A program made the translations under genes and the position numbers. A model generated the notes under the pieces. The model was not told the DNA's origin. It saw nothing but the letters and a program-made list of their open reading frames with translations, and made no database searches. From the NCBI RefSeq assembly GCF_017614955.1, contig NZ_WVUH01000016.1, forward strand, positions 1 to 38,202: a DNA stretch of 38,202 nt, given 5' to 3'. Source of the DNA: Micromonospora echinofusca (GTDB lineage Bacteria > Actinomycetota > Actinomycetes > Mycobacteriales > Micromonosporaceae). Shown here piece after piece: positions 31,725 to 38,202 of the stretch. Positions within the stretch are counted from its first letter, which is position 1. The number at the start of each line of letters is the position of its first letter.

Positions 31725-32684
31725 TCAGTCGTGGACGAAGGCGTACTCGATCCGTTCGATGAGGTCCTTCGGCAGGTCGATGTGTTCGGCGCGGCTGCGG
31801 GTGTGCACCTGGTCGAGGACCGCCGGGGTGACCGAGACCTGGCTGAGGATGGTCCGCACCGCGTGCTCCACCGGCAGGAACCGCGACCCGAGTACGGAGA
31901 ACGTCCGGTAGGCGCTGAACGGGGCGGCGTGCGGGTTGAGTTTCACCACGGCGGGCAGCTCGTCCCAGTCGTCCGGCCAGTCGTCGAGCTGGTACGGGTT
32001 GGTGACCCGTTCACCGTCGTGGCGGAGCAGGCCGAGGCGCATCAGTTGCCAGACGGCGGCGAGGAACGGGCAGGACCAGCGGCGGGTGCCGTCCACCTCG
32101 TCCCAGAGTTCCACGTCGAGGAAGATGGAGTGCCGGTTGACCGCGTTCTGGGCCGGGGGCAGCCAGGTCCGGTCCCCGCTCATCGCCTGGCCGGGCCCGA
32201 CGGTCGGCGATCGTCGGCCGTTGCAGAGCCAACCGGTCTCGGTGGTGGGTGGGCGGTCCCCGGTGGTCTCCGGCACCGGGTCCGAGACGAGCTGGGTCAG
32301 CACCAGTTCGGCCAGGGGGATGTCGTCGGCCCGGGCGCAGCCCGACTCCCGGGCGAAATAGTCGATGACCAGGCCGGTGTCCCGGGCGGCCTCGGTGGTC
32401 AGCCGCATCACCTCGCCGGGGGTGCTGAACCTGGTGAAGTAGTCGTCGATCAGGAAGCAGGTACTGATCCGGGCCCGGCCGGCCGGGGTCCGGGCGGTAC
32501 AGGACTGCCGGGCGGCGGCCACCCACGGCGCGATCCGGGCGAAGTGCCGGCGCAGTTGCTCGGCACCCCCGGCGAACTCCTCGATGTAGAGGTGCCCCAG
32601 CTCGATCGAGAGGTGCGACAGCGGAACCGATTCGACGGTACGTCTGGCGGTGGTCTCCTCGAAGGTCACGCCCGGGCGGTTCAC
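31725..32684 (-). CDS. SCO2522 family protein (uncharacterised)
   Basis: This 319-residue protein resembles the SCO2522 family of Streptomyces (from memory). Typical-looking segments are VPLSHLSIELGHLYIEEF near 19-36, RISTCFLIDDYFTRF and a C-terminal region with RFLPVEHAVRTILSQVSVTP. The DDYF stretch is well placed for a catalytic or metal site, but no known enzyme family is recognised. GTG 32684 overlaps the SCO2523-like stop (GTGA), so the two are coupled. It is the last gene of the three-gene minus-strand run and converges with the NACHT gene, with only 14 bases between the stops. Confidence 0.65.
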   Translation of the reverse strand: MNRPGVTFEETTARRTVESVPLSHLSIELGHLYIEEFAGGAEQLRRHFARIAPWVAAARQSCTARTPAGRARISTCFLIDDYFTRFSTPGEVMRLTTEAARDTGLVIDYFARESGCARADDIPLAELVLTQLVSDPVPETTGDRPPTTETGWLCNGRRSPTVGPGQAMSGDRTWLPPAQNAVNRHSIFLDVELWDEVDGTRRWSCPFLAAVWQLMRLGLLRHDGERVTNPYQLDDWPDDWDELPAVVKLNPHAAPFSAYRTFSVLGSRFLPVEHAVRTILSQVSVTPAVLDQVHTRSRAEHIDLPKDLIERIEYAFVHD

Positions 32685-33598
32685 AGCGTCTCCCAGGCCG
32701 TGTCGTCGACGATCCGCTTGGCCAGGGAGTCGAACGCCTCCACCGTCTCCCGGTTGGCGATCCGCCGCGCCCACACGTCGTTGTCCGAGATGAGCTGCTC
32801 CCGCCACTGGAGCACCGGGTCCAGCGGGACCGAGCCGAGCACCAGCGTACGGCCGACCCGTTCCCGGCTGGCCAGCTCCAGCAGGTCCTGGTTGCAGGCC
32901 CGCAGCCAGGCGAGCTGGGCCGGTTGGAGACCCTCCAGCTCCGGCGAGTCGGGGTCGACCACGGCGGTCCGGACGAACCGCAGCGACTCGGTCAGCCGGG
33001 TCCTGTCGTGGCCGTGCCTAATACCGGTCTCCACGATGCCCCGCTGCCCGTGCACCAGCCCGGAGGCGGCGAGCACGTGCTGCCGGGTCCAGCGGTGGAA
33101 GACCAGCCAGCGCCAGCGGACCGACCGCAGCTCCGCCCGGGCGGTCGCCGCGAGCACGATCTCGGTGGCGTACGACCGGCCGGCGCTGAGGTCGACGAGG
33201 GTCACGTCGAACTCCTCCTCCAGCCGGAGGAAGAGCCGGGCGCACCGTTCGATGTTCTCCCGGGTGGTGGGGAACTCGCCGCCGCCGCTGTCCCCGGGCA
33301 GCAGCACGAGCCGGCCCGCTCCGGGTGGCCGGTCCCGCAGGCTGGGCCGGTCGGACTCGGCCCACACGTCGATCCGCTGCGGCTCGCCGTGTGCCCCGTC
33401 GAGGTACGAGTGCAGGCCACCCCGGGTGGTGCCACGCAGCGCATGGTTGATGTTGAAGATGGACCCGGCGGTCGGCGAACCGAAGTCGAAGTCGAGGTAG
33501 CAGACGTCGCTGCCCTGCAACGCGCTGCGGTAGAGCACGTTGCTGCTGGTCACCGAACGGCCGGTGCCACCCTTGTCGGAGGTCGCGAAGATCAGCAT
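32681..33598 (-). CDS. SCO2523 family variant P-loop (ParA/MinD-like) protein
   Basis: This 305-residue protein has the ParA/MinD/SIMIBI fold. The P-loop at residues 8-15 is DKGGTGRS: the signature KGG lysine is kept, but the usual GK(S/T) lysine is Arg. A switch-I-like YLDFDFGSPTAG follows near 34-45, and a Walker B-like VTLVDLSAG near 152-160. Replacing the P-loop lysine normally weakens ATP hydrolysis, so it may bind nucleotide without turning over, or act as a scaffold. It matches the variant P-loop family named after SCO2523 (from memory). ATG 33598 overlaps the SCO2524-like stop by one base (TGATG). The partners are the SCO2522- and SCO2524-like proteins. Confidence 0.75.
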   Translation of the reverse strand: MLIFATSDKGGTGRSVTSSNVLYRSALQGSDVCYLDFDFGSPTAGSIFNINHALRGTTRGGLHSYLDGAHGEPQRIDVWAESDRPSLRDRPPGAGRLVLLPGDSGGGEFPTTRENIERCARLFLRLEEEFDVTLVDLSAGRSYATEIVLAATARAELRSVRWRWLVFHRWTRQHVLAASGLVHGQRGIVETGIRHGHDRTRLTESLRFVRTAVVDPDSPELEGLQPAQLAWLRACNQDLLELASRERVGRTLVLGSVPLDPVLQWREQLISDNDVWARRIANRETVEAFDSLAKRIVDDTAWETL

Positions 33599-35439
33599 CA
33601 GCCCGCCTCCGTCACGTCACGCCGGGCCGCCTCGAACTCGTCGAGGGTGAGCAGCACGTCGAGGGCGAGCGCCATGGACACTCCGGGCTTGTCCTGGATG
33701 ATCTCCCGGCCCCGGCGCAGGCTGACCCGGACGTTGTACATCGACTCGCGGAGTCGGGGGTTGGCTTCGGCGGTACCGCTGAGCAGTTCCATGTCGTAGA
33801 GGTGTTCGGCCTCGCTGAGCAGGTCCCGCGCCATCGCGGCGAGCCGTTCGCTGCGCAACGGTGGGCGGGCGAGGATGTCGGCGCTGTTGACCAGCCCGTG
33901 CACCACCCGTTCGGTGTGATACCAGGAGGGTTCGGTGTAGTGGAAGTCGACCTGGTCGAAGACCCGGTCCGGCTGGTCCCACAGGCTCCGGCCGGGGCCC
34001 TCGGCGAGACGTCGGAGCAGCAGGTGGTCCCAGGCCCGGTCGGCGAGGTCGAGCACGTCGTCCCGGTGCCGGGCATCGCTGAGCAGCCGCGCGATGACCG
34101 CCGCGCGTTGCAGCAGGAGTGCGGAGAAGTCGCTGACCACCCAGGAGAGCTGCGGGCCGCCGAGCTGGTCGCTGCCGACCAGTTGGATCCGTACGCCCGG
34201 ACTGTGCAGGTCCAGCGCCGGGTCGTGCTCGTAGGTCCGGCGGGTGATCCGGGCCCGGTTCGCCAGCTCGCTGAGCACCGCACCGACCCGGGACAGTTCG
34301 GCGTCCGACCCCCGGTCGTTGACCAGGCCCTTCACGGCCAGTGAGGTGACCAGCAGGGTGAAGTAGTCCGAGGATTCCTGGTCGGTGGTACGCCAGGGGA
34401 TGTCCTCCAGGGGCCAGCGCGGGCCGTCGCCGAAGGTCGCCACCTTGGCCCAGTACGTCCGGGTCAGTTCCCAGCGCAGCTGCAGGGCACGGGCCAGTCG
34501 CTGCTGCTCCTCGTTGAGCAGGCCCAGGATGCGGGTCCGTTCGGAGAAGAGATCCTCGATCGCGTCCAGGGCGATGACCGTGAAGTAGAGGTACGGGGCG
34601 TCCTGCGCGAGACCCTTCGGCTGTTCGCCGACCGGTTCGCCGGTCTCGATCGGAGGGGCGTCCTTGACCACGCCCCAGGACCAGCCACACTCGAAGAGCC
34701 GGTCGGTCGGGTCCAGTTCGAGTACCTGGGCGGAACCGATGGTGATCTCACGGAAGCTCGCCATGGTCTGTTCGAGCGCGCTGCGCAACTGGGCGACGAC
34801 CTGCCGCTCGGGTAGCTGCCCCTGGTTGACCGTGCGGATCAGCGCCTGGCCCTCGGGCGAGTCGGCGTCGAACGGGTAGACCGAGAAGCTGCGCAGCAGG
34901 CCGACCATCGCGGCGCTCAGCCGGAGGCTGGCGAGCTGCTCCAGCCGGTCGATCTCCTGGTGGGTCTCGCTACGGGTCACCGTCTTCCGGAAGACCTTGA
35001 GAAAACCGACGGTTGCCAGGGACAACGTCACCGACATCGCGAATGAGTCGACGATGTCGAGACGCTTCTGGTCACCGGTCGGGGACGCACCCGTGTGGTG
35101 CACCTCGAAATAGCTGCCGCCCGAAAAGACCGGTGTCCCCGATTCGTCGGTGTACTTGGTGAAATACTCGGTGAGCACCCTGATCAGGACCCGGGGTATC
35201 TGTGTCGCGTTGCCGAGCGGGCGCAGGACACGGATCATCTCGGATGCGGATTCGTTCGGATTGTCGATCTTGAACGTCGGCACCCGGGTCGCCGGTAACA
35301 GCAGGCAGAGCAGCTGCTCCGCGTCGCTGATCGAATTGGAGCCGTCCCGGCCACCCCAGTGCCACCGGTCGTCGCGCCAGGAGGCCCGCACGGTGGCCGC
35401 CCAGATCTCCAGAAGCTGTTGACGAGGCTGAATCCTCAT
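33598..35439 (-). CDS. SCO2524 family protein (uncharacterised)
   Basis: This 613-residue, mostly helical protein matches my memory of the SCO2524 family, which begins with the MRIQPRQQLLEIW type of sequence. That resemblance favours ATG 35439; an in-frame ATG at 35463 is possible. No enzymatic motif is recognised. A hydrophobic stretch near residues 135-155 (SFAMSVTLSLATVGFLKVF) could be a buried or membrane helix. It heads the minus-strand run of three SCO252x-like genes joined by 1- and 4-base overlaps. The N-terminal part is less GC-rich than its neighbours, as is the upstream gap. Confidence 0.65.
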   Translation of the reverse strand: MRIQPRQQLLEIWAATVRASWRDDRWHWGGRDGSNSISDAEQLLCLLLPATRVPTFKIDNPNESASEMIRVLRPLGNATQIPRVLIRVLTEYFTKYTDESGTPVFSGGSYFEVHHTGASPTGDQKRLDIVDSFAMSVTLSLATVGFLKVFRKTVTRSETHQEIDRLEQLASLRLSAAMVGLLRSFSVYPFDADSPEGQALIRTVNQGQLPERQVVAQLRSALEQTMASFREITIGSAQVLELDPTDRLFECGWSWGVVKDAPPIETGEPVGEQPKGLAQDAPYLYFTVIALDAIEDLFSERTRILGLLNEEQQRLARALQLRWELTRTYWAKVATFGDGPRWPLEDIPWRTTDQESSDYFTLLVTSLAVKGLVNDRGSDAELSRVGAVLSELANRARITRRTYEHDPALDLHSPGVRIQLVGSDQLGGPQLSWVVSDFSALLLQRAAVIARLLSDARHRDDVLDLADRAWDHLLLRRLAEGPGRSLWDQPDRVFDQVDFHYTEPSWYHTERVVHGLVNSADILARPPLRSERLAAMARDLLSEAEHLYDMELLSGTAEANPRLRESMYNVRVSLRRGREIIQDKPGVSMALALDVLLTLDEFEAARRDVTEAG

Positions 35440-35606
35440 CTGTCCTGCACCACCATCCGCCATTCACCGCCCGCTCCACCAGCCGATTCGTGTTCACCGG
35501 TGCCGGGCGCCGGAAGCTGCCGAATACGAGGAGCTGTCGGAGAAACGTGAACGAGGCTCCCGGGAGACCGGACCCGGTGAAGGTCCGACCATTGAGGATC
35601 CGCGTC

Positions 35607-35635
35607 TTATCAGCCAATGATGGCGTACGCGTCAA
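35607..35635 (-). promoter_or_regulatory. Possible promoter of the SCO2524-2522-like run
   Basis: On the minus strand TTGACG (35630-35635) is followed by 17 bases and TGATAA (35607-35612). The -10 is a poor match. The surrounding 270-base gap (35440-35709) is relatively AT-rich and holds no gene. The leader would be about 170 bases. Confidence 0.35.
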
Positions 35636-35709
35636 GCGGGCAGAAAGGGGACCGGGCGTGCCGGGACGCACTTCCCCGGTGTCGGTGAAAACGGACGCCC
35701 GATGTCGGG

Positions 35710-36831
35710 TCAGGGACGGGGCGCGGGTACCGGCAGCCGCCGCTGCACCGCCCAGAGCGCAGCCTCGGTGCGGGACGCCGAGCCGGTCTTGCGCAGCAGG
35801 TTGGAGACGTGCACGGTGACCGTCCGGACGGAGATGCCGAGCGACCGGGCCACCTGCTTGTTGGACATGCCGGCGGCGAGGCAGCCCAGCACCTCGATCT
35901 CCCGGCCGGTGAGTTCGGCCTCCGCGACCCCGGCTCCCGCGCCGGGCCCGTCGGCCATGCGCCCGACCGCCGGCACGGGGCCCGGCTCCGTGACGTCACC
36001 GTCGGTCGCCCGCGCGGGGGGCGCCGTACGGGCGGCGGGCAGGTGCAGATGGTCCGGCAACGGCCGGCGGGCCAGCGCCTCCGGCGGCTGCCCGGAGTGC
36101 GCGGCCAGCAGCTCGGTCAGCCAGTACGGGTTGCCCCCGGTCCGCTGCCACACCACGTCGACCACCCGGGGCGGGGGCATCCGGCTCTCGTACACCTGGG
36201 CCAGCACCTCGGCGACCTCGGTCCGGGACAGCGGCCCCAGATGCTGCCGGACGGCCCCCGGGGCACCGGAGAGCCGGGCGAGTGTCCGGGCGGTCAGGTG
36301 CGGATCGACCGCGGCGGAGGGCGGCCGGCTCGCCACGACGATGAGCACCGGCAGGTCCGGGGCGGCGGCCAGCTCGCCGACCAGGTTGAGGCTGGCCGGG
36401 TCGAGGGCGTGCAGGTCCTCGACGACCACGACCGCCGGACCGGTACCGACGAGCAGCCGCACCGCGCGCACCGCCAGTCGCAGCAGGGCGCCCGGCGCGT
36501 ACCGCTCCCGGGGGGCGTTGGGTTGCTGGGCGAGCCAGGCCAGCGCGTCGGCGGGCAGCGGCAGTTCGTGGGTGTCCCGGCAGCTCAGTACGGCGGCGAG
36601 CCAGTCGTACGGGGCGGGCTCGTGCACCCGGGCGGCACCGGAGAGCACGATCGGCGGTCGCGGTGAGAAGCCGTCGAGACCCGCCGCGACCAGCAGACTC
36701 TTGCCCACCCCGGCGGCTCCGGTGATGACCGCCGTCCGGGGGACGGAACGCCGGCTGTGGGTGACCCGCCGCCAGGCCCGGCGCAGCTCGGCAAGTTCAC
36801 CGTGCCGACCGACCATGGACACCGGCATCAT
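35710..36831 (-). CDS. AAA-ATPase LuxR-type regulator (compact LAL-like)
   Basis: This 373-residue regulator has an N-terminal STAND/AAA domain: Walker A GAAGVGKS (38-45), Walker B VVVVEDLHALD and a winged part with QRTGGNPYWLTELL. A C-terminal LuxR helix-turn-helix follows (about 308-365: LTGREIEVLGCLAAGMSNKQ, VARSLGISVRTVTVHVSNLL). It is far shorter than the usual ~900-residue LAL regulators because the TPR-type sensor region is missing; a Pro/Ala-rich linker joins the two halves. Two adjacent ATGs (36831, 36828) can start it, with no clear ribosome site. A perfect 22-bp palindrome lies eight bases upstream. Confidence 0.84.
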   Translation of the reverse strand: MMPVSMVGRHGELAELRRAWRRVTHSRRSVPRTAVITGAAGVGKSLLVAAGLDGFSPRPPIVLSGAARVHEPAPYDWLAAVLSCRDTHELPLPADALAWLAQQPNAPRERYAPGALLRLAVRAVRLLVGTGPAVVVVEDLHALDPASLNLVGELAAAPDLPVLIVVASRPPSAAVDPHLTARTLARLSGAPGAVRQHLGPLSRTEVAEVLAQVYESRMPPPRVVDVVWQRTGGNPYWLTELLAAHSGQPPEALARRPLPDHLHLPAARTAPPARATDGDVTEPGPVPAVGRMADGPGAGAGVAEAELTGREIEVLGCLAAGMSNKQVARSLGISVRTVTVHVSNLLRKTGSASRTEAALWAVQRRLPVPAPRP

Positions 36832-36838
36832 GGGACAA

Positions 36839-36860
36839 CTCTACGCACTAGTGCGTAGAG
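36839..36860. promoter_or_regulatory. Perfect 22-bp palindrome between LuxR and PP2C genes
   Basis: The half-site CTCTACGCACT (36839-36849) is followed directly by its reverse complement AGTGCGTAGAG. It lies eight bases from the LuxR start and 34 bases from the PP2C start, so a bound dimer could control both. Its form resembles TetR-type operators, but no TetR gene is in the window. Confidence 0.7.
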
Positions 36861-36894
36861 ACGAACGCATGGTGTTCTTGGCAAGCTGATATGC

Positions 36895-37626
36895 ATGACC
36901 CTGATCCTCCGTACCGCCATACTCAGCGACGCCGGCCTGGTCCGGGCCAACAACGAGGACACCGCCCTGGCCGGCGAACGGTTGGTCGCGGTGGCGGACG
37001 GGATGGGCGGGCTGCCGGCCGGCGAGGTGGCCAGCGAGATCGTCATCCGGATCCTGCACGACCTGCCGCTGCCCGGTACGCCGGAGGACGCGCCCGCCGT
37101 GCTCCGCGCCGCGATCAGTGTGGCCAACCAACGGATCCGGGCCGCGATCGGCTCCGACCCGGCCCGGGAGGGCATGGGTACCACCCTCACCGCCGGGTTG
37201 CTCGCCGCCGACCGGCTGACCATCGCGCAGGTCGGTGACTCCCGCTGCTACCTGCTCCGGCAGGGGGTGCTGCGGCAGCTCACCCGGGACGACACCTTCG
37301 TGCAGGCGCTGGTCGACCAGGGCGCGCTCACCCTGGAGGAGGCCCGCCGGCATCCGCAGCGGTCCCTGATCACCCAGGCGGTGCAGGGGGAGGACCGGCC
37401 GCCCGCGATCGGGGTGCTCGCCGTCGTACCCGGTGACCGGCTGCTGCTGTGCAGTGACGGGCTCTCCGACTACGTCGAGGATCTTGCGATCGGTACCGCC
37501 CTGGCCAGCTACCCGGACCGGCAGCAGTGCGTGGAGCAGCTGGTCAAGCTGGCCCACCAGGCCGGCGCGCCGGACAACGTGACGGTCGTAGTGGCCGACG
37601 TCGACCTGGTGGGGGCCACCCGCTAG
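36895..37626 (+). CDS. PP2C family serine/threonine phosphatase (PrpC/PstP-like)
   Basis: This 243-residue soluble phosphatase has the standard PPM metal centre: RANNED (17-22), VADGMGG with D35, MGTTL, GDSRCYLLR, LCSDGLSDYV and the final APDNVTVVV. It should remove phosphate from Ser/Thr residues modified by Hanks-type kinases. No kinase gene is adjacent, and it lacks the membrane helix and long tail of PstP, so it is a free cytosolic form. ATG 36895 has no ribosome site; GATATG before it may serve as a -10-like element. It is divergent from the LuxR gene. Confidence 0.9.
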   Translation: MTLILRTAILSDAGLVRANNEDTALAGERLVAVADGMGGLPAGEVASEIVIRILHDLPLPGTPEDAPAVLRAAISVANQRIRAAIGSDPAREGMGTTLTAGLLAADRLTIAQVGDSRCYLLRQGVLRQLTRDDTFVQALVDQGALTLEEARRHPQRSLITQAVQGEDRPPAIGVLAVVPGDRLLLCSDGLSDYVEDLAIGTALASYPDRQQCVEQLVKLAHQAGAPDNVTVVVADVDLVGATR

Positions 37627-37627
37627 G

Positions 37628-37676
37628 TAGTTGAACCAGCTAGCTAGTTGAACCAGCTAGCTGGCTCCGCTATCGT
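37628..37676 (+). promoter_or_regulatory. padR promoter with tandem operator-like repeats
   Basis: TAGTTGAACCAGCTAGC occurs twice in perfect tandem (37628-37644 and 37645-37661). The second copy supplies the -35, TTGAAC (37648-37653), which is 17 bases from TATCGT (37671-37676). The palindrome CCAGCTAGCTGG (37653-37664) overlaps the spacer. Seven bases separate the -10 from the ATG, so transcription should be leaderless. Confidence 0.72.
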
Positions 37677-37683
37677 CCCCGGC

Positions 37684-38022
37684 ATGGAGACGGACCGGCG
37701 CAGCCAGTGGCTGCGCGGCGTGCTCGACCTCTGCGTACTGGCCCTGCTCGACGAGCAGGAGTCCTACGGCTACCAGCTCGCCCAGGCCCTCGACGCGGCC
37801 GGCATCGGCCCGATCCAGGGCGGCACGCTCTACCCGGTACTGCTGCGCCTGCAACGCACCGGCCTGATCGTCGCCGACTGGCGGGCCGGCGACGCCGGAC
37901 CGGCCCGGAAGTACTACCGGCTCACCGAGACCGGGCGGCAGTCCCTCCGGCACGGCGGGCACGACTGGCAGACGTTCAGCACCAGGGTGACCACGCTCAT
38001 CGGCAAGGGGGACGACAGGTGA
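37684..38022 (+). CDS. PadR family transcriptional regulator (short form)
   Basis: This 112-residue protein is almost only the PadR winged helix (about 10-95: LDLCVLALLDEQESYGYQLA, then GGTLYPVLLRLQRTGLIVADW) with a short tail, as in PadR-s2 regulators. ATG 37684 is fixed by the promoter, whose -10 ends seven bases upstream. The stop overlaps the next GTG by 4 bp (GTGA). Such short PadR genes commonly precede and repress a coupled membrane-protein gene, and the tandem repeats in the promoter are the likely binding sites. Confidence 0.9.
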   Translation: METDRRSQWLRGVLDLCVLALLDEQESYGYQLAQALDAAGIGPIQGGTLYPVLLRLQRTGLIVADWRAGDAGPARKYYRLTETGRQSLRHGGHDWQTFSTRVTTLIGKGDDR

Positions 38023-38202
38023 ACGGTGTGCAGTGGCTGGACGCGTTCGCAGCGGAACTGGGCCGGCGCGGCCTGGACCCGGAGACCGTCCGGCACGTCG
38101 TCGCCGAGGCCGCCACCCACCTGCGGGAGAGCGGCGAACACCCGGACCGCACGTTCGGCAGCCCCGCCGGGTACGCCTCGGCCGTCGCCGACAGCCTCGG
38201 CC
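38019..38202 (+). CDS. Partial coupled gene after padR (HAAS/DUF1700-like start)
   Basis: The gene starts with GTG 38019, overlapping the padR stop, and runs off the end of the window after 61 codons. The visible part (WLDAFAAELGRRGLDPETVR, VVAEAATHLRESGEHPDRTF, GSPAGYASAVADSLG) is helical. It resembles the HAAS-type or permease-prefix domains found beside PadR regulators, which are often followed by membrane helices. The product cannot be named from this fragment. Confidence 0.65.
   Translation, partial: MNGVQWLDAFAAELGRRGLDPETVRHVVAEAATHLRESGEHPDRTFGSPAGYASAVADSLG

Noticed and set aside
26143..35463. The cassette as an integrated phage or conjugative element
   Set aside because: No integrase, relaxase, structural phage gene, tRNA or clear attachment repeat flanks it.
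35710..36831. The AAA-LuxR regulator as a member of the SCO252x cassette
   Set aside because: It is separated by a 270-base gap with its own regulatory features and is better paired with the divergent palindrome and PP2C gene.

Overview
The window is very GC-rich, with almost every codon ending in G or C and many GTG starts, 4-base start/stop overlaps and leaderless-looking promoters. Together with the protein families present, this points to a filamentous actinobacterium, most likely Micromonosporaceae (Micromonospora-like); the genus is an inference. I see no tRNA, rRNA, CRISPR array, integrase, transposase or phage gene.

Region 1 (1-14700) is mostly single genes and short operons: a HATPase-GAF-SpoIIE phosphatase, a secreted M23 peptidase, a GlcE-like FAD oxidase subunit, oligopeptidase B, a threonine/serine dehydratase, a two-gene surface-polysaccharide operon (membrane-anchored tail protein plus deacetylase/glycosyltransferase), a PadR/ABC-exporter operon with a palindrome inside its promoter, a TIGR03086-type protein and a small Tat-like gene broken by an 8-bp duplication. 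Three copies of a 54-bp hairpin element sit at or very near stop codons, and another hairpin follows a 16-bp tandem repeat.

Region 2 (14700-20900) is a partner-switching module. RsbR, RsbS and RsbT homologues (a stressosome core) are followed on the same strand by a HATPase-PP2C phosphatase, a hybrid-type histidine kinase and a receiver-SpoIIE phosphatase. A stand-alone STAS anti-anti-sigma factor is divergent. No sigma factor is present, so the output lies elsewhere.

Region 3 (20900-26100) holds transporters with regulators: an MFS (CynX/NimT-like) carrier divergent from a FadR-type GntR regulator, the MscL channel, a small PRC-barrel-like protein, and a BenE-type carrier divergent from an XRE-cupin regulator across a perfect palindrome.

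Region 4 (26100-35500) is the most unusual part. Four genes resembling the uncharacterised Streptomyces SCO2521-SCO2524 families (named from memory, not searched) surround a 1448-residue DUF4062-NACHT protein with about 18 C-terminal HEAT-like repeats, encoded on the opposite strand. One partner is a ParA/MinD-like protein with Arg in place of the P-loop Lys. This layout suggests a STAND-type sensor joined to a conserved actinobacterial cassette, possibly a defence or self-recognition system; function is inference.

Region 5 (35700-38202) has an AAA-LuxR regulator divergent from a PP2C phosphatase across a perfect 22-bp palindrome, then a leaderless PadR gene with tandem operator-like repeats and the start of a coupled gene that runs off the end.
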